DNA of 64,000 bases from Glycine soja (taxonomy: Eukaryota; Streptophyta; Magnoliopsida; Fabales; Fabaceae): NCBI RefSeq assembly GCF_004193775.1, contig NC_041003.1:23924685-23988684 (forward strand), read 5' to 3'. The stretch's first letter is position 1. Each line of letters starts with the position of its first letter. The position numbers and the translations under genes are program-made. Below the pieces are notes generated by a model. That model did not search any database. It saw nothing but the letters and a program-made list of their open reading frames with translations, and was not told the origin of the DNA. Positions 28,625 through 39,520 of this stretch are shown one piece after another.

Positions 28625-31600
28625 ATTATGCTCGTTGCGTAAATGCCGGGGCGTTCCTCCACTCGCCAATTTCCCAGCTGGAAATCAGGAGGGCATGGTC
28701 GTACCAAATCCAATGTACTCGGAACATCATCTTTGCATATTGCGAACACTTGACCTTTGTCTTCCAGACCTGCGCTTATAAAGCTTCTGCTTATGTGGCA
28801 GGGCGGGCTACCTTCACTTTCTTGTCTCCAACGCGAGCTTTGACCACTGCTCTTCCTTCCCGCGATGCTTCTTTTCATGTCCGCCTGAGTGGGCTTATAG
28901 CCTAAACCATACTTCCCACGATTTCCTTGGGCATTTATCAGGCTAGTTATGCCGCCGTTGTCTTTGCCTAAACCCATTCCGGGTTCATAACCGTTCTCCA
29001 ACATAACTCGGGCCATCATTACTGCTGCATCGGACAGACAAGGATGCCCAGAGAGGGAGTCCACAGAGGAAATGCTGACCACCTCAAAAGACTGGAAAGC
29101 GGTTTCTAACGATTCTTCTGCGGCTTCCACATAAGGCATAGAGGATGGGCAGCTCACCAAGATGTCTTCCTCGCCTGACACAATGACCAAGTTCCCCTCC
29201 ACTACGAATTTCAACTTTTGGTGGAGTGTAGAGGGCACAACTCCCACTGAGTGGATCCATGGGCGCCCCAACAGACAGCTGTAAGGGGGGTTAATATCCA
29301 TTATTTGGAAGGTGACTTGACAGGTGTGAGGGCCTATTTGTACTGGGAGATCGATCTCTCCCCTAACCTCTCGGCGAGTGCCGTCGAAGGCACGAACCAC
29401 CATTGAACTCGGCTTTAAGTGGGAAGCATTGAATGGTAATTTCTCCAAAGTGCTCTTAGGCATCACGTTTAAACTGGAACCATTATCGATGAGCACCTTG
29501 GCTACGATATGGTCCATACACTTGACTGATACGTGTAAAGCCTTATTATGCCCTCTCCCCTCGGCAGGGATTTCTTCTTCGGCGAATGCAAGATAGTTGT
29601 TGGCAGTGATATTGTTGACCAGCCCTCCGAAACCTTCTACCGAGATATCTTGGGCCACATGGGCCTCGTTCAGAACTTTTACTAGCAGAGCCCGATGAGG
29701 CTCGGAGCTCATAAGTAACTCCAACAGCGAGACCCTGGCCGGGGTTTTGTTGAGCTGTTCGATAACCTTGAATTCGCTCTGCTGAATTATCCGGAGGAAC
29801 TCGCTGGCTTCCTCTAGCGACACCTCCTTTTTACCATCCTTTTTCTCCGGGGGGCCCTTTGCCGGAATATCTTTATTCGAAGCATGGGGTGCTTCGCCAT
29901 CTGGTTCCTCCACCACTTTTCCTTTTCCCTTGACGTCCGCGGGTTGGACTGGTAGGTCCGGAGGCACGAACACATGACCACTACGGGTCACACGACTCAG
30001 TCCCATGATATTTGTTACTTTAGCTGACAGCGAGCTGACGTCAGTGGCTTCTTCTTCCTTCTCCCTCGGAGGTGTATATCTCCACGGGACTGCGTGGCTA
30101 TTTTGGTATGGGAAAGGAATAGGTTTGGCTACTAAGGGGTGTCCGGGCTTTTGCGAAGCTGCGCTTTTGGTGAAGTATATCACCAAGGGTTTGGGCTTCG
30201 CAACACTGTTCCCGTCCGTGGACTGCATGCATATATGCTGCTCTTCTTTTCCTTCACTGCCGACTTCCAGTCGACCTTGATCTATCATCCGCTGTAACAA
30301 GTCCTCTACTCCCAAACACATCTCCATGTCATGCAGCTCACCGGAATGTAGCAAACAGGAATCCTCCTTACACCCACTATGGGGAATCACACCTCCTTTT
30401 TGTAGGGCCTCAAAGATAAACCTCCTACAGGTTGCCACATCCCTTAAAGGTTTAGACCTGTGCGGCCTATCGGACTCAACGGCATTAACCGTTCCCCCTC
30501 CATGATTGGCGAGCGGGTTGGTTCTTACATTGGGCCGATCCTCTTGGAAAGTCAGCCATCCAGCATCCATTAAATGTTGGACCTTGTATTTAAGGGCCAA
30601 GCATTTTTCAACGGAATGCCCCGGGACACCCCCATGGTACTTGCAGGTTGCGTTAGGGTCATACCACTTTGGGAAAGGGGGTTCGAGGACCCTTCCGAGA
30701 GTTACCACGGCCAAATGATTGGCGATGAGGGATGGCAAAAGGTCTTCGTACGTCATTGGGAGTGGGGTGAATTCCGGAAATGGCCTCGGAGGGAAATTCC
30801 TTGTCGTGTTGGAATTACCGGCCGGGCGAGTCGTGTTTGGAGTTGGAACTTGGGGAGCTTCCCTCTGGGTGAGTGCCTTAGGCTGCACGGGTGTTGAACT
30901 AGAGGCGTTCCCGGTATGAGCCGAGAAGCTCGGGTGATGTTGCGCGTACTGATGGGTACCATGAGGCGTTTGCTGGGGTTTGACCCACGCGGGTGTTGAA
31001 GAGACGGCATGGACATCTCCTTCCTTCCTTTTTGCCTCTGCTGCCCCGATTCTTTTGGCATTCGCATTTGTGGAGGAAACGTAATCAAACTTTCCTCTTT
31101 TCAATCCTACCTCGATTCTTTCCCCGGCAAATACTAGATCCGCAAAGCTGGACGGCATGTAACCTACTAACTTCTCATAGTAGAACACTGGCAGAGTGTC
31201 TACCATCATGGTGATCATCTCTCTCTCAACCATGGGAGGAGCTACTTGTGCCGCCAAATCCCTCCACCGCTGCGCATATTCTTTAAAGGTTTCACCCTCT
31301 TTCTTGAACATATTCTGCAGTTGAGTGCGGTCGGGAGCCATATCAGAATTGTACTGATACTGCCTTAGGAAGGCAATAATCAGATCCTTCCAAGTACGGA
31401 TACGGGAAGCTTCCAAATTAGTGTACCACACTACCGTGGCTCCGGCCAAGCTATCTTCAAAGAAGTGTATTAATAGCTTTTCATCCTTAGAGTGGGCGCC
31501 CATCTTACGGCAGTACATCTTGAGATGGTTTTTGGGACAAGTCGTCCCTTTATACTTGTCGAAGTCCGGCACTTTGAACTTCGGGGGAATAACAACATCG

Positions 31601-32223
31601 GGTACTAAGCAAAGATCCGTCATGTCTGCGAACGGATAGTCCCCAAATCCTTCCATGGCCCTCAATCTTTCCTCAAGGAGATCGAGCTTCCTCCTTTCTT
31701 CAGTTGCTGGAGGCGGTCCTTCCGTCGACAAAACTATTGGTGGTGCCGCGATGTTGGGTTGAGGCAACGTGCCTGGTGCCGGCCCTTCGGGGATCGGGGG
31801 ATAGAACTCGACATCCCTTCGAGCATAGTCTTGAGGGTCTTTGTGGACTTCGTCGGGCTGTTGAGGAGGCTCTCTTTCAAGGACGGGAGAAGCAATGTGG
31901 CCCGCATCTTCTTGCAAGACGGGTGGTGAGTAGTTGGGCGGCAATCCATAAGGGTAAGCCACTCGGTTGTATCCCAGGTGAGGGCTGCCATCGTGCCCCA
32001 GTGTGTCCCTTCCCCGTCCTACTATGTTTGAGGGAGGATGGTGCGCAGTTGCCAAGAGAGTCGGGTCTGCTTCGGCAGCCGAACTGACAGCGGCAGCGGT
32101 GACCGCGTTCTTCTCTATGAGCTGCCTCATACTTAACATGGCCTCCATCATGGAGGCCATTTGTTCTTTCAGAGTCGACATGTCGGCTTTCATCTGTTCC
32201 TGTGTCTCCTCTTGATCACCCAT
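28621..32223 (-). CDS. Ogre gag-protease polyprotein, intact (E3)
   Basis: 1,200 residues. An N-terminal helix (MKADMSTLKEQMASMMEAML) leads to the gag core at about 213-380 (PPKFKVPDFDKYKGTTC..., VWYTNLEASRIRTWKDL, EYAQRWRDLAAQVAPP). Two Cys/His boxes of C-x2-H-x5-H-x4-C (527-541) and C-x2-H-x4-H-x4-C (623-636) type replace the usual CCHC knuckle. The aspartic protease is at about 900-1010 with DNGSS at 913-917, and a G-patch-like segment (ENGYEPGMGLGKDNGG...GKYGLGYKP) at about 1072-1111. It forms the particle and cleaves the polyprotein in the cytoplasm. The frame stays open above the ATG (IRHPYRTRSKSRT), which hints at a start further upstream. It ends at the intron donor. No stop or frameshift is seen, so the protein could serve E1/E2-type elements. 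Confidence 0.92.
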   Translation of the reverse strand: MGDQEETQEQMKADMSTLKEQMASMMEAMLSMRQLIEKNAVTAAAVSSAAEADPTLLATAHHPPSNIVGRGRDTLGHDGSPHLGYNRVAYPYGLPPNYSPPVLQEDAGHIASPVLEREPPQQPDEVHKDPQDYARRDVEFYPPIPEGPAPGTLPQPNIAAPPIVLSTEGPPPATEERRKLDLLEERLRAMEGFGDYPFADMTDLCLVPDVVIPPKFKVPDFDKYKGTTCPKNHLKMYCRKMGAHSKDEKLLIHFFEDSLAGATVVWYTNLEASRIRTWKDLIIAFLRQYQYNSDMAPDRTQLQNMFKKEGETFKEYAQRWRDLAAQVAPPMVEREMITMMVDTLPVFYYEKLVGYMPSSFADLVFAGERIEVGLKRGKFDYVSSTNANAKRIGAAEAKRKEGDVHAVSSTPAWVKPQQTPHGTHQYAQHHPSFSAHTGNASSSTPVQPKALTQREAPQVPTPNTTRPAGNSNTTRNFPPRPFPEFTPLPMTYEDLLPSLIANHLAVVTLGRVLEPPFPKWYDPNATCKYHGGVPGHSVEKCLALKYKVQHLMDAGWLTFQEDRPNVRTNPLANHGGGTVNAVESDRPHRSKPLRDVATCRRFIFEALQKGGVIPHSGCKEDSCLLHSGELHDMEMCLGVEDLLQRMIDQGRLEVGSEGKEEQHICMQSTDGNSVAKPKPLVIYFTKSAASQKPGHPLVAKPIPFPYQNSHAVPWRYTPPREKEEEATDVSSLSAKVTNIMGLSRVTRSGHVFVPPDLPVQPADVKGKGKVVEEPDGEAPHASNKDIPAKGPPEKKDGKKEVSLEEASEFLRIIQQSEFKVIEQLNKTPARVSLLELLMSSEPHRALLVKVLNEAHVAQDISVEGFGGLVNNITANNYLAFAEEEIPAEGRGHNKALHVSVKCMDHIVAKVLIDNGSSLNVMPKSTLEKLPFNASHLKPSSMVVRAFDGTRREVRGEIDLPVQIGPHTCQVTFQIMDINPPYSCLLGRPWIHSVGVVPSTLHQKLKFVVEGNLVIVSGEEDILVSCPSSMPYVEAAEESLETAFQSFEVVSISSVDSLSGHPCLSDAAVMMARVMLENGYEPGMGLGKDNGGITSLINAQGNRGKYGLGYKPTQADMKRSIAGRKSSGQSSRWRQESEGSPPCHISRSFISAGLEDKGQVFAICKDDVPSTLDLVRPCPPDFQLGNWRVEERPGIYATSIM

Positions 32224-32462
32224 CGTTCTAGATTTGGATCTGGTGCGATAGGGATGCCTTATGGCGCGTTTAGTTATGGTGTTTTTCCCTAAAAAAACAA
32301 ACGTGAGGAGTGGGTAAAGAAAGAAAGAAAATGCATGCTAGAGATGAAATGTAGGAGTGATTTGATTTGCACAAGCTTTTGGAGTAGAAACATGGGACCA
32401 ACTCATTTTATTTCAAAAAGAAAGTCGTATCTAGTCAAGGTCTGAGAGACCATACAAGTTTC
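32224..32462. other. ORF1-gag spacer with candidate splice acceptor (E3)
   Basis: On the minus strand GTTTGTTTTTTTAG|GG (boundary 32289/32288) is a good 3' splice site, 65 bases before the gag ATG. E6 has TTTATTTCTTTAG|G at 60458/60457 in the same place. Downstream of both the frame stays open and encodes ITK...RHPYxTRS. Confidence 0.5.
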
Positions 32463-34328
32463 CTAACGATTTCTAATTATGTGGGCCATTAAGTCTATCA
32501 TATGCTGACAATAACCGAGAAGCCCATGAATCTCTTCGGAGGCGGAGTAGGTGTCTGCCATCGCCTTGGCCTTGGCTAACAAGCGGGGAAGTTCTTGACT
32601 CCCGTTCAAGGTAAGAGCAAACCGATCCATCCACATGGTTGCCTCTTGGTGTAAAGAGTCGATCACCCTTCCTCTAGCCTCTTTTTCCGCGTATACTTGA
32701 GCATACTCATCCGCGATTCTATGCTCGTGGGCCGTGGCTAGACCTAACTCTTCTTGGTACTTGGCGATGATAGCTAGCATGTTGGTCTCCGTCTCGCATA
32801 AACGCTGAGACAAGCTTCTTTTGGACCTTGAACAAGCAACTAACTCCTCTTTCAGAACCATGCTATGTACTCGCGACTGGTCCCTCTCTTCCCTTCGCAG
32901 CTTGAGTTCACTATTGCTACCCCATAGAGCTCCGCGAAATTTATTCCGGCCATACTCTTCCTTGCGAGCCCTCTTGGTCTCTTGTTCAAGGGCTCTTGCG
33001 GTAATTGCATTCTCTTCCCATAACCCGGCACACTCCTTCCGAATGTGTGTAGCGGCCAATTTGAACTTCTCCTTGGCAAGTTTCGCCTTCCCTAACTCGC
33101 TTTTGAGAGCTTGGACTTCTTCGTCCTCTTCCGGTGCTTCAAAACTCTCTTCACTGACGACTTTTAACTTGGCGAGCCAATCTAAACCTCATATATGAAC
33201 TTTCAGCCATTCATGGTAGCCACCAATGATGCCATTACGAATGCCTCTAAGTTCTTAATCTCTCCTTAATGGGGTTTCCCATGCCTTATGGATTTTTTGT
33301 ATAGTCTTGGAATTTTGTGCGCCGAAATCCCTCACAAGGAAAGGAGACATGCTTTCTTCCGTCGGTGCTCCCCTCATGGGGTACCCTAGTTGTCTTATAG
33401 CGAGCGCGGGATTGTAGTTAATACAACCCCTCGTTCCTACCAGCGGAATGTTTGGGTATCCTCCACATGAGAAAAGGACTCCTTCTTTTCCTTCCTTCCA
33501 TCGGGGGAACCAACTGATTGTTCTACCTCCTATCCCGGCCAAAAGCTGGTCCCAATCTATTCTCCTCTTTTCAGTACACGAGCAATGGCTCAGGAGCGGA
33601 CATGGATGTCTTGTGTCTTGTTGGAACAAGTGCGAAACCAACCAAACACAGAGGGTGGGCAAGCAACAGATGATCCGTGTGCTACTCTTTTCGCACCTTC
33701 GGTCAAATGTGTCAAATAGATCTGCCAAGACAGCTACCACCGGACTTTCCTTGCTATGGTGGTAGGCAAGGAAAGCGTCGATTGCTGCTAGGTCCACCAA
33801 ACCATCCACGTTTGGAAAGAGGACGACCCCAAAAATTAGCAAAGCTAACATATCCATAAACGGGACCCAATCTCCTTGATTGGCCATACCTCTCGCCTTG
33901 TCTTCTAGGTACCTCTGTGGTAGGCCCGCTATGCCGTTCCGAGTCTGTTTTATGCGGTCCAAACCTCTTGCTGAATCCTTGACCACAGTTGCAATTCTGC
34001 TCAAAGAGGAGAGACACCCGGATGAAAGATATGGTTTTCTTCCCCCGAGAGGACATCCTAGAATTTCCTCAAATTCTTCAATGGTTGGTACTAATTGGAA
34101 GTCTCCGAATGTGAAGCATTTCAAAGGCTGGTAGTAGTATTGCGTGAGTGATGCAATGGCTTCTATGGATACCTCTGCTAAGGTCAACTCTAAGATCTTT
34201 CCGTAAGTCTTGCGGAAAGCTGGCATTTGGAGAGGTTTCATCAACCGCCCTAATTCCTTGATGCTGGTGGTATCTAAGCTTTTAACCTTGACTTGGTAGA
34301 ACCTCCTGCCGGTTTGATTTGTTCCCAT
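32463..34328 (-). pseudogene. Ogre ORF1 with two stops (E3)
   Basis: Same protein as E2's ORF1, starting MGTNQTGRRFYQ at 34328. It is open to 33255, where a TAA stands in place of the glutamine seen in E2 (D-Q-E becomes D-stop-E). A second stop, TGA near 33190, replaces an arginine (CGA). Both are single C-to-T changes. The coiled-coil C-terminus continues to the shared LMAHIIRNR end at 32463. Globular-domain landmarks (FTFGDFQLVPTIEEFEEILG) remain. The protein would be cut after about 358 residues, losing the coiled coil. Confidence 0.88.
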
Positions 34329-34364
34329 GCTTGCTAAAGTGAGACAAAAGCTGGTGCAAATCAA

Positions 34365-35175
34365 AACTCCGATATCTCATGGGTGGAATGGATGAATGCA
34401 TGAAGGAATGCATATAACACAGATGCAATCTAGGAATGCGGGGGTCCGGGGAATTCGTCCCCTTCTTAGACACAACGTCTAGGGGTAGCAAAGTGCCCCA
34501 ACGTACGTTTTTAAGAAGGCGACACAGACCCTCCGTTGGTTTGTTTACACAAGGGATCAAGACAGAACCCATATGCGATGCCTATGCAAAAGACACAATG
34601 CGGGAATGTACACAGTATGACAATATTCATTGAACATAAGCAAAAGGGTATATGATACTTATGCATGGCAGTGTGAAAAATGGCACGCAGCGTGTTTGCT
34701 GGTGCCCCTATTTAAGGGACCTATAAGGGAGAGAACTAACTAGGCATTTAGTGATAACCCCCAAGGTAGTCATATCTCTTTTGTTGGTTTCTAGAGGTAT
34801 TATCCTCTTTGAAGAACATATTGTAGCAGTAGGGACTACTAGCAACAATAAGTTTTCAAAGAGAAAAGCTCTAGATGAGGGTTCATTGTAATCAAGCAAG
34901 TCGGAGACCTATCATGATCACAGATTCACCTCCACTCCTTATGTTCTCACGAACCCGGGTATATGGCCCTTTTTTCACTCACAGTGTGTGCAAATAGTGT
35001 TGGTGTTTGTGTGCATCAAATGAATAAATATTTACCTCATGCATACATTTTAAAACGCACTAAAAGCAATAAAGAGCTTATACACACAAGAACATAATGA
35101 AGGGAAACTAACAAAGGGATAAGTCATGGTAAAACATTGCACAAAATTAAATGGCCTAACTCTCTAAAAACTTTC
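34365..35175. other. E3 5' leader
   Basis: Untranslated leader, colinear with E2 22769-23577. No gene is seen; short frames are shared with E2 but show no domain. Confidence 0.5.
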
Positions 35176-35193
35176 CCCAGCGGAGTCGCTAGC
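35176..35193 (-). other. tRNA-Arg-type primer-binding site (E3)
   Basis: On the minus strand GCTAGCGACTCCGCTGGGG directly follows the LTR end. It matches the tRNA-Arg complement, including the CCGC that E2 has changed to CCAC, but with TAG in place of TGG at the 5' side. The mismatch may have arisen after insertion. Confidence 0.75.
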
Positions 35194-38100
35194 TGTCGCA
35201 ACCTACCTGTCATACCCTAATTTCGTCCGGGGACCTTTGCTTGATGACATGCGACCTTTCTTTGGTCCTTGTGAGGTGCTTGGCATCCATCATTAGGCAA
35301 TTTGTGAAATTCCAGGACATGCCGAAAAACCAAAAAAATATTGATGCACAATCCGTAAGTTTCCGTGACACACCGGAAATCAAATGGAAGCATCGTTGCA
35401 TAATTAAGTGAGATTCCGTAACATTCCGTAAGTCAAAAAGGGGATGATTATGTAATCCGCAAGGTTCCGTAACATTACGGAAAGAAAACAAGTATCGTTA
35501 CGAAATTCGTAAGTTTCTGTAACTTTACGAAAAAAGAATCACCAAAAAACAGCAGAGGGGGTGTACTTAGTAAAAATGGGGGTGCAAATAGCACCCAGGC
35601 CCACTTGGGCCCTCCAGAATATTACTCCAGAAGGCTGTTGCTTCTGGAGAAAGCAACCTGGCTCGCCTGGGCGAGCTGGGCGGCAACCACCTCCCCTATT
35701 TTGCTATAAATAGGGGAGGAAGTGAAGAAGGAAGGGGTTCAGCCCCTTTGGCACTTCTCTCTCTTTCGAATTTGCTTGGAAAAATTGTTTCCGTGAAAAA
35801 AATCTAAGCCGAGGCGCTTCCGAAACGTTTCCGTAACGTTTTCCGTGAAGAATTTCGCAAAGATTTCAACCGTTCTTCGACGTTCTTCATCGTTCTTCGA
35901 TCTTCAACGGGTAAGTACCTCGAACCAAGCTTTTCGATTCATTCTATGCACCCATGGTGGTCCACATTGTGTTTCGTGCATTTTTATTCTCGTTTTGTTT
36001 ACTTTTTATACCCCCTGTTGACGTGCTTAAGCCATTTTACTTAAGTCATTTCTCGCTTAACTTAAAAATAAAATCAATTTCCACCAAACGTTTGAATTGT
36101 ATTATCCGTTAACTTCGGTTAAAATGAATTCCGACCGTTCGGTCGTGCCGTAACCACGTTGGAAATCAAAAAGAGGTAAAAAAATAATATAATAATAAAA
36201 AAAACATCTTTTTAGTAAAACAAAGCGGAAAATCAATCGGACGTTTTCTCTTTGGGATTTCTCATTCTTAATCGAATTGATTAATAACTAAAGTGAAACT
36301 AAGGCTAAAATCAACTCGCCTAGTCAAGCTCGTCCACAAAAATAGGCTTTTGAAGTTTGTCATTTCAATTTCTCACTAAGTAAAATGGATCATTTTTAAG
36401 GTCCAACGCCTTAAAATGATCACGTCTTAAAAAAGAGAATCACTTGATAAGAAAGAACTACGTAGGTATGATTTTCTCATCCCAAATTGAGGAATACGTA
36501 GGAGCAAAGGGAAACACCCTTGTCGACCACAAAAAAGAAAAAAATATAAAAAGGGTATAAAGGATATAAGAACATAAAAGGGAACATAAAAAACAAAGTC
36601 ATGTTTGCACATTCGATTAAAGGTTGCCGTCCCTTGGGACGGACGTGTGGGGTGCTAATACCTTCCCCGTGCGTAAATACAACTCCCGAACCTTTCAACT
36701 TAAAAGTTCGTAGATCGCGTCTTTTCCGGTTTTTCCGACGTTTTCCTCAAATAAACGTTGGTGGCGACTCCGCGCGTATTCCTTTCGTGGAACACGCATC
36801 CCGCGAGTCTCGCGTCGCCCTCCCGCCGAAGGGTAGGTTGCGACACTACCCTTCGGCGAGAGGGCGACGCGTGACTCGCGGGATGCGTGTTCCACGAAAG
36901 GAATATGCGCGGAGTCGCCACCAACGTTTATTTGAGGAAAACGTCGGAAAAACCGGAAAAGACGCGATCTACGAACTTTTAAGTGAAAGGCTCGGGAGTT
37001 GTATTTACGCGCGGGGAAGGTATTAGCACCCCACACGTCCGTCACAAGGGACGGCAGCCTTTAATCGAATGTGCAAACTTGACTTTGATTTTTACGTTCC
37101 CTTTTATGTCCTTATATCCTTTATACCCTTTTTATATTTTTTTCTCTTTTTTGTGGTCAACAAGGGTGTTTCCCTTTGCTCCTACGTATTCCTCAATTGG
37201 GATGAGAAAATCAGACCTACGTAGTTCTTTCTTTCGCGTGAATCAAGTGATTCTTTTTACTTGAAAGGTGATCATTTTAAGGCGTTGGACCTTAAAAATG
37301 ACCCATTTTACTTAATAAGAAATTTAAGCGATAAACTTTCAAAAACCTATTTTTGTGGACGAGCTTGACTAGGCGAGTTGATTTTAGCCTTAGTTTCACC
37401 TTAGTTATTAGTCAATTCGATTAAGAATGAGAAATCCCAAAGAGAACACGTCCGATTGATTTTTCGCTTTATTTTACTAAAAAATATTTTTTTGATTATT
37501 ATTATTATTTTACCTCTTTTTTTTTATTTCCAACGTGGTTACGGCACGACCGAACGGTCGGAATTCATTTTAAACGAAATTAACGGATGATACAATTCAA
37601 ACGATCGGTGGAAATTTATTTTATTTTTAGATTAAGCGAGAAATGACTTAAATAAATGGCTTAAGCACGTCAAAAGGGAAGAAAAGAAAACTGAAAGTAA
37701 ACGAAATTAAAGTGAAAGTACACAAAACAAGAAATGAATTGAAAGTCTCGGATTCGAAAACTTACCCGTTGAAGAACGAAGAACGAACGAAGAACGGATG
37801 AAGAACGGTGAAGAACGACGAAGAACGATGAAGAATTTCCACAGAATCGCTTACGGAAGCGTTACAGAAGCACTTCGACTCGATTTTTCTTCACGAAAAC
37901 GTGTTTTTTGCCCAAAATAGCCGAAATGCATAGCCAAAGGGGTCTTGAACATTTTGAAACAGCTGCCCCCTCCCCTATTTATAGAAAAAAAGTGAGGTGC
38001 TTGCCGCCCAAAGACTTAATGAAGAAGATTTCTAAGCGCACCCGAATTACTAAGTTCACCCCCCTTTTCGTATTTTACGGAAAAGTTACGGAAGCCTTAC

Positions 38101-38703
38101 GGAACTGTTTTCGAATTTGATTTTCATCTTTTTTCTCTTCCCTTTCACCAATGTTAAGTGGAATATGCTTACCCAAGGTTTTCGGAAATTTTACGGAAGT
38201 ATTACGGAAGCCGCGGAAGTCCCGAAAACCATTTTTCAAAAACGTGGAGGAGCTTGCCGCCCAGTTGCTTCCTCCTTAAGCAACCCAACTTCCAAAATGT
38301 TCTGGAAGGGCCTAGATTTGAATTGCTATTTACACCCTATCTTGATAAGTTCACCACCTTACCTTTTTTGGTGATTCTTTTTTCGTAAAGTTACGAAAAC
38401 TTACGAATCTCGTAACGATACTTGTTTTCTTTCCGTAATGTTACGGAACCTTGCGGATTACATAATCATCCCCTTTTTGACTTACGGAATGTTACGGAAT
38501 CTCACTTAATTATGCAACGATGCTTCCATTTGATTTCCGGTGTGTCACGGAAACTTACGGATTGTGCATCAATATTTTTGGTTTTCCGGCATGTCCTGGA
38601 ATTTCACAAATTGCCTAATGATGGGTGCCAAGCACCTCACAAGGACCAAAGAAAAGTCGCATGTCATCAAGCAAAGGTCCCCGGACGAAATTAGGGTATG
38701 ACA
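35194..38703 (-). repeat. E3 5' LTR, split by solo LTR D
   Basis: The LTR proper is 35194-35207 plus 36851-38703, about 1,867 bp after removing LTR D and one TSD copy. It reads TGTCATACCC... from 38703 and ends ...GTTGCGACA at 35194. It has the long-U3 structure of LTR C (two separated CACC(C/T)-TTTACTAA-like blocks), TATAAATA at 37976-37983, and the conserved donor at 37765/37764. It is flanked on the right by E4. Confidence 0.85.
35208..36845 (+). mobile_element. Solo LTR D inside E3's LTR
   Basis: A 1,638-bp complete LTR (TGTCATACCC...GGTTGCGACA) in plus orientation, flanked by perfect CTACC duplications (35203-35207 and 36846-36850). It is of the short-U3 type of E2 (TATAAATA at 35705-35712, donor at 35910/35911, one CTCGCC palindrome near 35660). 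No internal region is present, so recombination between its two LTRs removed the element body. Its insertion in an LTR of the same superfamily creates a head-to-head LTR pair. Confidence 0.92.
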
Positions 38704-39460
38704 AGGACGACAAAAGGTGCAGGAGACGATGTTAGTCTCTGCACGTCAATGGGCTCGTTTTCCCCTGGTTGACGAAAGGTACAGGTAACCATAAGGTAAC
38801 CCCGCATGTCACCTGACTTCACGGGTCAGGACGACAAAAGGTGCAGAAGACAACGTTAGTCTCTGCATGCTATCATGCTTTGAGTCTTATGGATAGCGAA
38901 AGAGTGTTTATACGGAGAATTACTTGTGTATCTCCGCTTGGCCCCTAACTTCATGGGTTAGTATTGACAGAAATTGTCTGTGTGGAGAAATTACTTGTGT
39001 ATCTCCGCACGTCAACGACTTTACGGGTCAATATGACAGAAATTGTCTGTGCAGAGAAATTACTTGTGTATCTTTGCACGTCACTTGACTTCACGGGTCA
39101 GTATGACAGAAAGTGTGGGGCGGCCGACAAAAGCGAGGCTCTTGCTCCTACGTATCCTCAATTTGTACGTGGAACTCAGACATACATAGTTCTAGCTAAA
39201 GAAGTGTGAGACTGAAATAGTCTCTACCGGAAGATGTTGACATCTCCGGAAACGGTGCAGATGACTACATTGGTCTTTGCTTGTCAATCCGACTTGGGGT
39301 CTCCGAATGACAAGGTGCAGATAACCGTAAGGTGTCTCTGCATGCTACTAGACTCTCGGGTCGCTGGATAGCAAAGGTGTGTGCAGGTTACCATCGGGTG
39401 TCTCCGCATGCCACCGAAATCTTGGGTCACGGTAGCAAAAGGTAGTGTGGTCGACAATAA
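38704..39460 (-). repeat. Diverged hairpin chain (E4)
   Basis: Degenerate units of 60-70 bp alternating variable arms with a common GGTGCAG(A/G)TAACCGTAAGG-like part. Each unit keeps its own paired arms, for example GCTATC/GATAGC (38877-38900), CTGAC/GTCAG, GTCA/TGAC and GC-ACCG/CGGT-GC. This looks like an ancestral, unhomogenised form of the 127-bp arrays. Confidence 0.6.
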
Positions 39461-39520
39461 CAGGGCTTTTGCTCCTACGTATCCTCAATTTGTGATGAGG
39501 AACTCAGACCTACGTAGTTC
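39140..39520 (-). repeat. TACGTA stem-loop copies (E4)
   Basis: Two copies (about 39147-39190 and 39472-39515) of CTACGTA...TACGTAG with inner CTCA/TGAG or CCTCA arms. The first has one arm mutated (ACATACATAG). They match the E1 and E2 pairs in order and spacing. Confidence 0.65.

Larger units (their letters stand above)
28179..38703 (-). mobile_element. E3: Ogre retrotransposon, 5' part
   Basis: Minus-strand element: 5' LTR ending at 35194, PBS, ORF1 with two stops, intact gag-protease, gag/pol intron and the first part of pol. At 28183 it is interrupted by E1; the rest of pol and the 3' LTR must lie left of E1, outside the window. Its right flank (38704 on) is E4. It is the closest coding relative of E2: ORF1 is nearly the same. 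Confidence 0.88.

Noticed and set aside
31704..32087. 127-codon plus-strand frame
   Set aside because: Antisense shadow of intact gag-protease in E3.
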